64,000 nucleotides of DNA from Anaerostipes sp. (lineage in GTDB: Bacteria; Bacillota; Clostridia; Lachnospirales; Lachnospiraceae): contig NZ_JAGZSD010000010.1 of assembly GCF_018381315.1 (NCBI RefSeq), forward strand, positions 40,783 to 104,782, in the 5' to 3' direction. This document shows positions 24,359-33,576 of this stretch, one piece after another (within the stretch, counting starts at the first letter, position 1; every line of letters starts with the position of its first letter). The notes beneath the pieces are model-generated. The model did not search any database and was not told the DNA's origin. It saw only the letters and a program-made list of their open reading frames with translations. The translations under genes and the position numbers were made by a program.

Positions 24359-25999
24359 ATGAATACAACGATTATATTAGGGCTGCTGGGTGGACTTGCT
24401 CTGTTCCTGTATGGTATGCAGATGATGGGCTCCGGGCTGGAAGCGGCTGCGGGCAACCGGATGAAACGGATTCTGGAGAGGCTGACTTCCAACCGGTTTT
24501 TGGGAGTTGCTGTAGGGGCCGGCATTACGGCTGTCATCCAGTCGTCTTCTGCCACGACTGTTATGGTTGTAGGCTTTGTGAATTCAGGACTCATGACGCT
24601 GAATCAGGCAGTCTGGATTATCATGGGAGCCAATATTGGGACAACCATTACCGGACAGCTGATTGCCCTGGATGTAGGGGCTATGGCTCCCGTCTTTGCA
24701 TTTGCAGGGGTGGCTATGGTTTTATTTGTTAAGAAGCCTAAGGTCCAGTACATAGGACAGATCGTTGCAGGCCTGGGTGTTTTGTTTATCGGAATGGATA
24801 TGATGAGTACGGCGATGATGCCGCTTCGGGATGCACCCGCATTTATTAACCTGATGACAAAATTCTCAAATCCGCTGATCGGTATTCTGGCAGGTGCAGG
24901 ATTCACAGCTTTGATCCAGTCTTCCTCCGCATCTGTAGGTATTCTGCAGGCTCTGGCAGCCAGCGGGCTGATTGGATTTAACAGTGCGGTGTTTGTCCTG
25001 TTCGGGCAGAATATCGGTACCTGCATTACAGCAATTCTTGCGGCTATCGGGACAGGCCGGAGTGCAAAGAGGACCACGGTGATCCATCTGCTGTTTAATA
25101 TTATCGGTACTATTATTTTTACAACAATATGCCTGACACTTCCTCTGAGCAGTCTGGTGGCATCCTGGACACCGGGAAACGCGCCGAGGCAGATTGCAAA
25201 TATGCATACATTATTTAATCTGGCCACAAGTTTTCTGTTGATTCCGTTCGGAACCCAGCTGGCATCCCTTGCAGTTAAAATACTGCCGGAGAAGGAAGAA
25301 GAAAAACAAAAGCAGAAGCATCTGAAATATTTAAGGACTTGGGATGCAGGGCTGGATCCCCGTATTGGAGGTGCTGCCATCCATACGGAGGAAGTGGGCA
25401 AAGAGATCCGCAGAATGCTTGAAATGGCAAAGGAAAATGTGGACGAAAGCTTTCAGTCCTTTCTGATGGGGAACAGCCATAAGTTAAAAGAGGTAGAGGA
25501 GAGGGAGGAGTATATAGATTTCCTGAACAAAGAAATCTCCGCAATCATTTCTAAGATGATGGTATATGAGACCAATGAGACGACTTCCGAGATTATCAGC
25601 CTGTATTTTAAAATGACGGGAAATATTGAGAGAATCGGCGATCATGCGGTAAACATATGTGATTATACAAAAATCATTGAGGAAAAGAAGATTCAGTTTT
25701 CACGCCAGGCCAGAGCGGAGCTGAAAGAGATGAAACAGATCTGCCACAACATGTTCCGGTATTTTCAGAGAGAGATACAGGATACAAAGAAGTGGCTTGA
25801 GGATCTCCATGAGATGGAACATTTCGTAGATGCGAAGACCAAAGAGTTTTATGACAGCCATCTGAGAAGGATGAAGAGGGGAGAATGCAGCGATGAGGCA
25901 TGTATCATCTACTCAGAGATGCTGGTGGACTTTGAACGGATCGGTGACCATCTGTGGAATATGGCTAAAGCCATGAGGGAAATTGCAGAAGAGGTTTAG
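24359..25999 (+). CDS. Na+/phosphate cotransporter with PhoU-like tail
   Basis: 546 residues. The N-terminal 320 residues hold two inverted NptA-type repeats, each with a QSSSA core (AVIQSSSATTVMVVGF and ALIQSSSASVGILQAL) and GANIGTTITGQL/GQNIGTCITAIL. The C-terminal 210 residues are a charged helical PhoU-like domain with the repeated IERIGDHAVN and FERIGDHLWN signatures. The protein should import phosphate with sodium and be gated by its PhoU part. It has its own terminator at 26004-26032 (AAAGGGGGA/TTCCCCTTTTTT). Confidence 0.92.
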   Translation: MNTTIILGLLGGLALFLYGMQMMGSGLEAAAGNRMKRILERLTSNRFLGVAVGAGITAVIQSSSATTVMVVGFVNSGLMTLNQAVWIIMGANIGTTITGQLIALDVGAMAPVFAFAGVAMVLFVKKPKVQYIGQIVAGLGVLFIGMDMMSTAMMPLRDAPAFINLMTKFSNPLIGILAGAGFTALIQSSSASVGILQALAASGLIGFNSAVFVLFGQNIGTCITAILAAIGTGRSAKRTTVIHLLFNIIGTIIFTTICLTLPLSSLVASWTPGNAPRQIANMHTLFNLATSFLLIPFGTQLASLAVKILPEKEEEKQKQKHLKYLRTWDAGLDPRIGGAAIHTEEVGKEIRRMLEMAKENVDESFQSFLMGNSHKLKEVEEREEYIDFLNKEISAIISKMMVYETNETTSEIISLYFKMTGNIERIGDHAVNICDYTKIIEEKKIQFSRQARAELKEMKQICHNMFRYFQREIQDTKKWLEDLHEMEHFVDAKTKEFYDSHLRRMKRGECSDEACIIYSEMLVDFERIGDHLWNMAKAMREIAEEV

Positions 26000-26003
26000 T
26001 GTA

Positions 26004-26032
26004 AAGGGGGAGAGCTTTTCTTCCCCTTTTTT
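26004..26032 (+). terminator. Terminator of the Na/Pi gene
   Basis: An AAAGGGGGA stem pairs with TTCCCCTTT, followed by a T run. Confidence 0.75.
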
Positions 26033-26093
26033 CTCTGAGGATATGTTATAATACAACTGTTAGTGTATTAGAGGATAAAAAGGAGAAGGTAGC

Positions 26094-26750
26094 ATGGAAT
26101 ACATTTTATCGCCGTCGATTTTATCGGCAGATTTCAAGACACTTGGTGAAGACATTAAAAAAGCAGATGCCGCTGGGGCTCAGTGGATCCATATTGATGT
26201 AATGGACGGAGACTTTGTGCCGAATATTTCATTTGGCATGCCGGTTATCAAAAGCATCCGCAGCGTGACGGACAAAGTATTTGATGTCCATCTGATGGTG
26301 GAAGAGCCGGGCAGATTTATTGATGAATTTGCTGCCTGCGGGGCAGACTATATCACAGTACATGCAGAGGCATGCACCCATCTTGGACGTGTGATCCAGC
26401 AGATCAAGGAAAAAGGCTGTAAAGTTGGTGTTTCGCTGAATCCTGCAACTCCGCTGAGTGTGCTGGATTATGTGCTGGACGATCTGGATATGGTGCTCAT
26501 CATGTCAGTGAATCCTGGATTCGGAGGCCAGTCTTATATAGAAGCGATGGATCAAAAGATCAGGGACCTGAGGAGCATGATTGAAGAGAAAGGTCTCGAT
26601 GTGGATATCCAGGTGGATGGAGGCGTAACAGCAGACAATATCGCCCACATCATGGAATGCGGTGCCAATGTATTTGTAGCCGGATCTGCCGTGTTTAACG
26701 GAGATATAGAGGAAAATATAAAGAAATTATTTAAGGCAATGGAGGTATAG
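26094..26750 (+). CDS. rpe: Ribulose-phosphate 3-epimerase
   Basis: 218 residues, usual length. Catalytic and metal residues are visible in ILSADF, HIDVMDGDFVPN, VHLMVEEP, NPGFGGQSY and IQVDGGV. It interconverts ribulose 5-phosphate and xylulose 5-phosphate in the pentose phosphate pathway. A TATAAT box lies about 40 bases upstream. This is the housekeeping copy; a divergent paralogue sits in the PTS island at 56479. Confidence 0.95.
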   Translation: MEYILSPSILSADFKTLGEDIKKADAAGAQWIHIDVMDGDFVPNISFGMPVIKSIRSVTDKVFDVHLMVEEPGRFIDEFAACGADYITVHAEACTHLGRVIQQIKEKGCKVGVSLNPATPLSVLDYVLDDLDMVLIMSVNPGFGGQSYIEAMDQKIRDLRSMIEEKGLDVDIQVDGGVTADNIAHIMECGANVFVAGSAVFNGDIEENIKKLFKAMEV

Positions 26751-26752
26751 AG

Positions 26753-27574
26753 ATGAGTGAGTGTACTCATGACTGCAGCAGCTGCGGAGAAAGCTGTTCC
26801 AGCAGAACGCAGTCACAGACAGATTTTATTGAACCATTATACAAAGACAGCAGTGTTAAGAAGGTAATCGGAGTTGTCAGCGGCAAAGGGGGCGTAGGAA
26901 AGTCTTTGACCACAGCTTTGCTTGCAACAGCGGCAAACAGGAAGGGGCTTCACACAGCCATTCTGGATGGCGATGTGACGGGTCCGTCTATACCCCAGGC
27001 ATTTGGCCTGCATGAAAGGCTTCTTGGCAACCAGGAGGGCATCATCCTTCCGGCTCTCACAAATCTGGGCATTGAGGTGGTATCAGTGAATCTCATGCTG
27101 GAAGAAGAGACACAGCCGGTGATCTGGAGAGGACCGGTAGTTGCCGATGTGGTCAAGCAATTCTGGGGCAAGACGTTATGGCGCGATATTGACGTGATGT
27201 TTGTGGATATGCCTCCGGGAACCGGTGAAGTTCCTTTGACAGTATTCCAGTCTGTTCCTCTGGATGGAATTGTTGTGGTGGCTACACCGCAGGATCTGGT
27301 GGGAATGATCGTGGAAAAAGCAGTCAACATGGCAAAAATGATGAACATCCCGATTCTTGGAATTGTAGAGAATATGAGCTACATCAAATGTCCGGACTGC
27401 GGAAAAGAAATCTCCATTTTCGGTGAGAGCCATATTGATGGCATTGCTGATAAATACCAGATTCCTGTGTTAGGAAAGCTTCCGATTGATCCGAAGCTGA
27501 CAAAAGCCTGTGATGAAGGACTGATCGAAGACGTAGAGGAATTATACTTGGATGGAGTGATCGAAACTTTATAG
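26753..27574 (+). CDS. mrp: Mrp/NBP35-type iron-sulfur carrier ATPase
   Basis: 273 residues, starting two bases after rpe ends. The N-terminus is cysteine-rich (CTHDCSSCGESCSS), then a deviant Walker A VVSGKGGVGKS, DGDVTGPSIP, DMPPGTGEVPL, and CPDCGKE, the CxxC pair that binds a bridging Fe-S cluster between protomers. The family carries and transfers Fe-S clusters to apoproteins, which suits an organism with abundant Fe-S enzymes such as PFOR and the radical-SAM activase here. Coupling with rpe is probably only positional. Confidence 0.93.
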   Translation: MSECTHDCSSCGESCSSRTQSQTDFIEPLYKDSSVKKVIGVVSGKGGVGKSLTTALLATAANRKGLHTAILDGDVTGPSIPQAFGLHERLLGNQEGIILPALTNLGIEVVSVNLMLEEETQPVIWRGPVVADVVKQFWGKTLWRDIDVMFVDMPPGTGEVPLTVFQSVPLDGIVVVATPQDLVGMIVEKAVNMAKMMNIPILGIVENMSYIKCPDCGKEISIFGESHIDGIADKYQIPVLGKLPIDPKLTKACDEGLIEDVEELYLDGVIETL

Positions 27575-27670
27575 AAGATACAGATTAATTGTCTACGGTT
27601 ATTTTGGATATAATGTCGAAATATTTGTGATATTATCAGTTTTTAAAAGAATTGAAACTGCATTGAATAA

Positions 27671-27708
27671 AAAAGAGATGAATCCTTTGGATTTGTCTCT
27701 TTTTTTGT
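27671..27708 (+). terminator. Terminator of the rpe-mrp unit
   Basis: AAAGAGATGAATCC and GGATTTGTCTCTTT form a stem with mismatches, followed by a T run. The remaining intergenic sequence to 27914 is AT-rich and otherwise holds only a promoter. Confidence 0.65.
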
Positions 27709-27772
27709 AATGAATTCGTAATATATACTTGGGGATATTTGGAGATGAAATGCATTTTTTTAAGTACAAAGG

Positions 27773-27801
27773 TTGACAAATCGTTAATTGTTAAGTAAAC
27801 T
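27773..27801 (+). promoter_or_regulatory. Promoter of the 3D-domain gene
   Basis: TTGACA and TAAACT separated by 17 bases; the transcript would have a leader of about 105 bases with no recognised riboswitch fold. Confidence 0.55.
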
Positions 27802-27914
27802 AGCACTAAGTTGTTACAAAAATATTTCAAATATTTAAAAAGTAAGAATAAATTTTAAATTATTATCATAGGTTATAGAGTAACCGAAATGATTTGCTTT
27901 AGAAAGAGGACATT

Positions 27915-28328
27915 ATGAAGATTTTAAAAATAGCTGCAAAGAAAAAGTTTTTACTGCTGGCCATGATAGCTGTAGCATTAGCAGGTACATTTTTTACTGG
28001 CTCATCATCAACAGAAGCCAAGGCTAAAAAAGTACAGTACTTAGGAAAATATAAACTGACAGCATACTGCGGATGCAGACGATGCAGCGGAGGTTATGGA
28101 AACAGAACTGCTACCGGCAGAAAGGCAAAACAGGGCCGTACAATTGCCGTAGATAAGAGAAAGATCAAACTGGGAAGTAAGGTTAAGATCAATGGAAAAA
28201 CTTATGTTGCCGAAGATGTAGGGGGCGGAGTTAAAGGAAAGCATATTGATGTTTACTTCAAATCCCATAAGAAAGTAAAACAGTTTGGACGCAAGAATAA
28301 CGTCAAAGTATATAAAATTAAAAAGTAA
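27915..28328 (+). CDS. Secreted 3D-domain protein (MltA/YocH-type fold)
   Basis: 137 residues with AAAGAGG before the ATG. Residues 1-36 are a signal peptide (LLLAMIAVALAGTFF, cleavage near TEAKA). The rest is a single 3D domain: KYKLTAYCGCRRCSGG, TATGRKAKQGRTIAVD, VAEDVGGGVKGKHIDVYF, with the three conserved aspartates at 80, 101 and 112. 3D domains are found in stationary-phase wall hydrolases and lytic transglycosylases; without an extra binding domain, this is a minimal secreted wall-active protein. Confidence 0.88.
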   Translation: MKILKIAAKKKFLLLAMIAVALAGTFFTGSSSTEAKAKKVQYLGKYKLTAYCGCRRCSGGYGNRTATGRKAKQGRTIAVDKRKIKLGSKVKINGKTYVAEDVGGGVKGKHIDVYFKSHKKVKQFGRKNNVKVYKIKK

Positions 28329-28333
28329 ATAAA

Positions 28334-28374
28334 AAACTGCTGCACTTCAAAAATTGTGCAGCAGTTTTTTATTT
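28334..28374 (+). terminator. Terminator of the 3D-domain gene
   Basis: AAAAAACTGCTGCAC pairs with GTGCAGCAGTTTTTT. A fragment of the intergenic repeat (TTTCATTAGGAAAG) follows. Confidence 0.85.
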
Positions 28375-28402
28375 CATTAGGAAAGAGCATCGCACTGCCT
28401 GG

Positions 28403-29317
28403 CTAAAATTCTTCTGGATATAATCCCTCAGCCCTCATGGTTTTCAAAGCATCCATGACATGCTGTTTATCTTCTTTGTAAGTAACACCATACCATTGGT
28501 CTTTGGAGACAAGGACGTCCATGGTGGCTTTTCCGTTCTTCATCAGATGGCTGGCCACGCTCGGTATAAAGTACTCACATTTTAACGGATTTTCTTTCAG
28601 AGAATCCGTAAGGAATTCAGAGAAGCCTGTCTCCAGTTCTTCCATAATCATAGGACGGAATCCAAAAAAGTTCATGGATACGAGGGTGTCAAACGGCAGG
28701 GAAGTCCATGTAGTGCCGCCGTCCTCTGTATATTCTGCATGCTCTCCGCGTTTTTCAATATGAGTTCGTTCTGTGATGGAAACAAGCTGGTTGTTTTCAT
28801 CGACTTCACAAATCCCTCTGGATACATATCCGCTGTCTGTGACAGTATTTCCAAGATGATAACCCACCATTGCAAATTTTGCTTTGTCAGAGGAAGTCTC
28901 TCTCATAAGGAACTGAGCCATTGCCTGATAGCCGTGGATTCCATAGTAGTCATCAGCATTAATGACAGCAAATGGTTCCTGGATAAATGGTTTGGCACAG
29001 AGGACTGCATGAGCAGTGCCCCACGGCTTTACCCTTCCCTCAGGAACAGAAAAGCCGGAAGGAAGACTGTCTACTTCCTGGAAGGCATAGCAGACTTCCA
29101 TTCCTTCCGGAATACGGGATCCGACAGTCTCCTTAAAATCCTTTTCAATTTCTCTTTTTATAACAAACACAACTTTACCGAAGCCGGCACGTTTCGCATC
29201 ATAGATGGAATAATCAATAATAGCATGTCCCTGGGCATCCATAGGGTCCATCTGTTTCAGCCCGCCGTAGCGGCTGCCCATGCCGGCGGCAAGAATAACT
29301 AACGCTGGTTTTTTCAC
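28403..29317 (-). CDS. Sugar-phosphate nucleotidyltransferase-like protein
   Basis: 304 residues. The NTP-transferase N-terminus LVILAAGMGSRYGGLKQMDPM and the metal-binding FAVINADDYYG segment are clear. The distribution of motifs resembles the unassigned GalU/RfbA-related group in Clostridia rather than classical glucose-1-phosphate uridylyltransferases. It would activate a sugar 1-phosphate with a nucleoside triphosphate, presumably for surface polysaccharide. Monocistronic, with its own site on the minus strand. Confidence 0.85.
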   Translation of the reverse strand: MKKPALVILAAGMGSRYGGLKQMDPMDAQGHAIIDYSIYDAKRAGFGKVVFVIKREIEKDFKETVGSRIPEGMEVCYAFQEVDSLPSGFSVPEGRVKPWGTAHAVLCAKPFIQEPFAVINADDYYGIHGYQAMAQFLMRETSSDKAKFAMVGYHLGNTVTDSGYVSRGICEVDENNQLVSITERTHIEKRGEHAEYTEDGGTTWTSLPFDTLVSMNFFGFRPMIMEELETGFSEFLTDSLKENPLKCEYFIPSVASHLMKNGKATMDVLVSKDQWYGVTYKEDKQHVMDALKTMRAEGLYPEEF

Positions 29318-29339
29318 TTTTCATACCTCCAAATCAAAT

Positions 29340-29674
29340 TTCTGAATAACATTATACCATAGGTTGACGTGCAAAGCACGCTTATGGCTGCAATGCCTTT
29401 TGTTTGACAGGTTTCCTTTTTCAGCAGGTATTATGTCCATTTTCACCAGTGCTGAGAACTTAGGATAGAGTTCATGGCTCCAGCACTTTGTTTGAGAGAT
29501 GTTTTCCCAACCTCATCAAATGTGGAAATGCCTGAATCATGCATAAAATGGCGGTTTTATGATAGTTTTAGAAAAAACTGAAAAAAGAGCAATCGGTTGG
29601 GAAAAATAAAGGAAACGTTGATTTTATCAGGAAAACTGGCTATAATAAAAACAAGAAATGGCTTAAATACGTTG
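29340..29674 (+). promoter_or_regulatory. CRISPR leader region
   Basis: About 330 bases without a gene, AT-rich towards the array. A promoter with TTGATT at 29618 and TATAAT at 29641, 17 bases apart, points into the array 28 bases before the first repeat. The intact repeats are at this end and the degenerate one at the other, which supports leader assignment here. The earlier part (29350-29560) contains no recognisable cas gene remnant. Confidence 0.7.
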
Positions 29675-30166
29675 GATAAACATTAACAAGAGTTGTATTG
29701 AAATAATTATTCAGCTTTCTGACCTGAATGTCGTAGTTGATAAACATTAACAAGAGTTGTATTGAAATTTTGTTCCGAACGGTCTACCCACAATTCTTCC
29801 AGAAGATAAACATTAACAAGAGTTGTATTGAAATTTCTTTTATATAAGTCAGCTTGATTTTTTCCACGCCGATAAACATTAACAAGAGTTGTATTGAAAT
29901 CTGTTAATAGTAGAAACAATGTTCCCAAAAAGAGGTTGATAAACATTAACAAGAGTTGTATTGAAATACTTGCGGCAAATGCTCCAAAGATGGCGCAGGC
30001 GGCAGATAAACATTAACAAGAGTTGTATTGAAATAACCGATTCTTGATTGGCGTTTCGTCCATCGGAATAGATAAACATTAACAAAAGTTGTATTGAAAT
30101 AGGGCTGCCCTACGGCGTCTCGCTTCGCCTGTCTCTGATAAACATCAGCAATCGTTGTTTAAAAAC
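29675..30166 (+). CRISPR. Orphan CRISPR array, type I-B-like repeat, 7 spacers
   Basis: Eight 30-base repeats start at 29675, 29739, 29805, 29871, 29938, 30005, 30071 and 30137. The repeat begins GATAAACATTAACAAGAG and ends TTGTATTGAAAT, the ATTGAAA(T) end being the usual 5' handle of type I crRNAs. Repeat 7 has one change (AACAAA for AACAAG) and repeat 8 is strongly degenerate, marking the trailer. Spacers are 34-37 bases and all different. No cas genes lie anywhere in the window, so processing and interference must rely on a distant locus. Confidence 0.96.
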
Positions 30167-30409
30167 AGCTTTGTAAACCAAAGCAGTAAATATTTTTAAT
30201 CCATAAGATCCGGTTTTCCCGGGTCTTTTCTTTTATCAGACTTTATAGTTTAACCAGTCTAAAGCAGCTGTTGTTTCAGCCTCTATATACCATTAATTCA
30301 ATCAGCCGGCGGAAACCTTCTTTTTCACCAGTTGCGGAATAGGAGCCGGTTAAGGTATAATGATTAATATTACCAACGGATAGAACAGCAATACAAAAGA
30401 GGGATTTGA

Positions 30410-32338
30410 ATGTTAAACCAACGACAAATTGAAATTTTATTAGAATTCTGCAATCATTCCGATGAGTACCTGACGGCATCCCATTTTGCAAAGAAACTGG
30501 ACGTAAGTCTTCGGACGGTTCAGGGAGATATGAAAGTAATCAAAAAGGAACTGACGGATGAGACATGTGCAGAATTGGTTTCCAAGGCTTCCAGGGGAAG
30601 CTGTATTCAGGTGAAAAACTATGATGAATTTTCTGCATTTGTGAACTCTCTGTACCAGCAGTACACAACGGTGTCTCTCAATTATCCTACCAGCCGCATC
30701 AGCAAAATACTGCTCTTACTGTTAAACAGACATAGGGCCGTGTCAGTCATGGAGCTGGAGGATAAATTTTATGTATCAAGATCCACACTTCAGAATGACT
30801 TAAAAAAAGTAGAAGAAATACTGGAAAAGTTTCAGCTGGAACTGCTGAGAAGCAGCAATAAGATCATGATTGACGGGTATGAGATCAACAAAAGGCGCTG
30901 CCTGGCAGAGCAGGACCTTTATCTGGCCCACATAAAAAATGAGCAGGGTATGGTATACATTGATGAGAGACAGCTGGCAAAGATCAAAAATATACTGACA
31001 GATATTTTTGTAAATTATAAGTACCATATCATGGACACTGACTTTAACAATGCCATACTATTTTTGAATATTATGATCTGCCGGATGGGAGAAGGCTTTT
31101 ACATACAGCCCGGGGAACTGGATATTACAGAACAGCTGGGAAATGAATATGAAATTGCCAGAGCAGTCTTTGGGAAGATCAGCCGGAGATTTTTCTTAAA
31201 GGTTACAGATGAGGAAATCAAATACTTTTCTCTGTATCTGAAAGGCCAGGGCAATAACAGAGATTCAGATACGATTACTCAGGAGATGGATAATTTTATC
31301 TCTCAGGCTTTTGAAGAGATCAACAGAAACTTTGGTGTAGACTTTACGGACAATATCAATTTAAGGATTACACTTGCCCTGCACTGCATGTCATTAAGCA
31401 TCCGCATAAAGTATGATATGCAGGTGAAAAATGATATGCTCAATTATATCCGGGAGACATTTCCGCTGGGATATGATATCGGAGCCTACTTTGCATTTCT
31501 GCTCCACCAGCAGTATGGAAAGAGAGTATCTGAGGACGAAGTGGCTCTTCTGGCTGTCCACTTCTACAGCAGTCTTTTGGAATTAAACAGCCGCCAGGGC
31601 AATAAAAAGATCCTTGTTATATCTGCTTTAAAAAACAGTATGACGCTTCTCATGAAACAGACTCTTTTAAAATGGTTTTCGGAGTATGTGTCTGTCATTG
31701 ATTTTGTAAATCCTATGGATGTGACGGAAGACATGCTGGACGAATATGATATCTTCCTTACAACAGAAAAGGAAGAGTTCTTTGAAAAAGGGCTGGCCAT
31801 GTATGTGGATACATTCCCCAACCAGCATGATTATATGAATATTAAGCTGAATATTGATGGATTTAAGGATATAGAAGACGTGGCAGAAATATTCCATCCG
31901 GAACTGTTTTCCAGTGTGAAATCATCAAATAAGGAAGAAGTGCTCAGCATGCTCTGTGAAAAATCCACTGCCTATTTTGAGGTAGAGAACCTTCATTCCC
32001 AGGTACTCCAGAGGGAAGAGATCGGCAGCACATTTTTCAGCAAACAGATCGCAGTGCCGCATCCCATGTATGCAGTTTCATCCGATACATTTGTGGCTGT
32101 ATGTGTATCCAAAGAGCCGGTCATCTGGGATGAGGAGAAGAATGAAGTCCACCTTGTAATGCTGATGCACATAGGGAAAAATAATCCGCAGGCGTTTCAG
32201 CTCTGGGACTATTTCTCCAAAATGTTTGCTGACAAATCTTTGGTGGACCGCCTGGTGGAGGATCCTGCATATCCTAATTTTATCAGGTTAGTAAAAGAAG
32301 CGCTGGAAACCGGCATTAACAGCACAGATACAATTTAA
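30410..32338 (+). CDS. PRD-domain PTS regulator (MtlR/LicR type), orphan
   Basis: 642 residues. Order: two N-terminal helix-turn-helix units (LDVSLRTVQGDMKVI and FYVSRSTLQNDLKKV), two PRD domains (about 185-400), an EIIB-like fold beginning KILVISALKNSM where the phospho-cysteine is replaced by Ala, and an EIIA domain with the histidine in IAVPHPMYAV. DNA-binding HTH units rather than an RNA-binding CAT domain argue for a transcriptional activator. No PTS genes are adjacent, so its target is elsewhere or has been lost; it directly follows the CRISPR array. Confidence 0.88.
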   Translation: MLNQRQIEILLEFCNHSDEYLTASHFAKKLDVSLRTVQGDMKVIKKELTDETCAELVSKASRGSCIQVKNYDEFSAFVNSLYQQYTTVSLNYPTSRISKILLLLLNRHRAVSVMELEDKFYVSRSTLQNDLKKVEEILEKFQLELLRSSNKIMIDGYEINKRRCLAEQDLYLAHIKNEQGMVYIDERQLAKIKNILTDIFVNYKYHIMDTDFNNAILFLNIMICRMGEGFYIQPGELDITEQLGNEYEIARAVFGKISRRFFLKVTDEEIKYFSLYLKGQGNNRDSDTITQEMDNFISQAFEEINRNFGVDFTDNINLRITLALHCMSLSIRIKYDMQVKNDMLNYIRETFPLGYDIGAYFAFLLHQQYGKRVSEDEVALLAVHFYSSLLELNSRQGNKKILVISALKNSMTLLMKQTLLKWFSEYVSVIDFVNPMDVTEDMLDEYDIFLTTEKEEFFEKGLAMYVDTFPNQHDYMNIKLNIDGFKDIEDVAEIFHPELFSSVKSSNKEEVLSMLCEKSTAYFEVENLHSQVLQREEIGSTFFSKQIAVPHPMYAVSSDTFVAVCVSKEPVIWDEEKNEVHLVMLMHIGKNNPQAFQLWDYFSKMFADKSLVDRLVEDPAYPNFIRLVKEALETGINSTDTI

Positions 32339-32420
32339 AAGTGTAAATTTATACGAGGGCGACAATCGAAGGCAGGATTGCCGCCTTTCGTATTGAATTC
32401 AGGAAAAGGAGGCTTGTGCA

Positions 32421-32786
32421 TTGAAGATTCGCAGTGAGTTTACATGTCCGCTGGAGCTGGTGCACGATATGGTAAAAGGAAAATGGAAGCCCATCATCCT
32501 TTGGCGGCTTCGGCTGGGGCCTGCCGCACTTTCAAGGCTGCAGAGAGACATTGAAGGAATTACGCAGAAGATGCTGCTGGAACAGCTGGGGGAGCTTATG
32601 GAATTTGGATTTGTCCAAAAGAAAACCTATGAGGGGTACCCTCTTCACGTGGAATATTCTCTCACAGAGGAAGCGGGCCGAGAATTTTTGGAGGCGTTAA
32701 AAATCATGCAGCATATCGGGATTGAATATATGAAAAACAATGGAATGGAAAGTGTTTTGGCTGAAAAACAAGTCGTGCCGGAGTGA
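32421..32786 (+). CDS. HxlR family winged-helix regulator, TTG start
   Basis: 121 residues; the start is a TTG at 32421 with AGGAGG eight bases upstream, and no better ATG exists. The winged helix is clear: CPLELVHDMVKGKWKPIILWRL, then GITQKMLLEQLGELMEFGFV and YSLTEEAGREF. Cys9 is the position used for redox or electrophile sensing in YodB/HypR members. It is immediately upstream of a PEBP gene whose promoter overlaps a palindrome, so that gene is the likely target. Confidence 0.9.
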   Translation: MKIRSEFTCPLELVHDMVKGKWKPIILWRLRLGPAALSRLQRDIEGITQKMLLEQLGELMEFGFVQKKTYEGYPLHVEYSLTEEAGREFLEALKIMQHIGIEYMKNNGMESVLAEKQVVPE

Positions 32787-32801
32787 TGCCCACAAAAAAG
32801 T

Positions 32802-32836
32802 GGGTAATTTACCCTTATTTCTCCTGCTGTTATAAT
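32802..32836 (+). promoter_or_regulatory. PEBP promoter with candidate HxlR operator
   Basis: A 13-base palindrome GGGTAATTTACCC (32802-32814) overlaps a TTTACC -35 element, and TATAAT follows at 32831 with 17-base spacing. Repressor binding would occlude the polymerase. Confidence 0.55.
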
Positions 32837-32864
32837 GCAGATTAAGAACAGCAGGGAGGTATGC

Positions 32865-33374
32865 ATGATGTTTATTACAAGCAAAGGAATTATTAACGGA
32901 AAAATACAGGATCGTTTTGGGGGAAGGGGAAGACTTTTCAATGAGAACGGAGTGCCGTCCTGTTCTCTTCCTTTCCGGATCGAAGAAGCACCGGAAGAGA
33001 CGGTATCGTTTGCCATTGTGCTGGAGGACAAAGACGCACAGCCTGTCACAAAGGGATTTACATGGATCCACTGGCTTGCGGCCAATATCACCCGCAGTGA
33101 GCTGTTTGAAAATGAAAGCCGGACAGCAGATGATTTTGTGCAGGGAAACAATAGCTGGACCAGTATCCAGGGGAACGGCCAGTCAAAAGAACTCTCCTGT
33201 TATTACGGCGGAATGACCCCGCCCGACAGAGAACACATGTATGAGCTTCATGTGTTTGCACTGGACCAGATGCTGGAATTAGAAAGGGGATTCTTTCTGA
33301 ATGACCTTTACCGGGCGATGAAAGGCCATGTGCTGGAGGAAGCTGTATTGTATGGGGTATATGATAAGATGTAA
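32865..33374 (+). CDS. YbhB/YbcL family PEBP-like protein
   Basis: About 169 residues; AGGGAGG precedes two adjacent ATGs at 32865 and 32868. Phosphatidylethanolamine-binding fold motifs are present: FAIVLEDKDAQPVTKGFTWIHWL (the DPDAP-type ligand pocket), YYGGMTPPDREHMYELHVFAL (the PPxGxHRY-type strand). Bacterial members have no firmly established function. Adjacent HxlR control suggests induction by a reactive electrophile or oxidant. Confidence 0.88.
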   Translation: MMFITSKGIINGKIQDRFGGRGRLFNENGVPSCSLPFRIEEAPEETVSFAIVLEDKDAQPVTKGFTWIHWLAANITRSELFENESRTADDFVQGNNSWTSIQGNGQSKELSCYYGGMTPPDREHMYELHVFALDQMLELERGFFLNDLYRAMKGHVLEEAVLYGVYDKM

Positions 33375-33406
33375 TAAGGATAAAAAATTTACCGGTACAC
33401 AAAAAT

Positions 33407-33449
33407 CAGGGCAGAAATCCAATAAAACGGATTTCTGCCCTGATTTTAA
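33407..33449 (+). terminator. Terminator of the HxlR/PEBP unit
   Basis: AAATCAGGGCAGAAATCC pairs with GGATTTCTGCCCTGATTT, a long perfect stem with adjacent T residues. Confidence 0.85.
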
Positions 33450-33576
33450 TTATAGGAAACAATGAGAACATGTTTGTTTAAAATAACCCAATTTGATGTA
33501 TTTGAATTGCATTTGATTGGACTTTTTTGTCGAACAGAATAGATTTAGAATATAACTAAGCTCAAGGAGGAGAAAA

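Noticed and set aside
27636..27830. A 64-codon minus-strand ORF upstream of the 3D-domain gene
   Set aside because: It crosses a terminator and promoter of the plus strand and has AT-rich chance composition.
27575..27914. Possible c-di-AMP (ydaO) riboswitch before a wall-active protein
   Set aside because: Such switches often precede this class of gene, but none of the conserved ydaO sequence blocks is present in the leader.
29707..30085. Two minus-strand ORFs with repeated NTTLVNVYQ-type or QLLLMFI-type segments
   Set aside because: They are read-through translations of the CRISPR repeats; periodicity equals repeat plus spacer.
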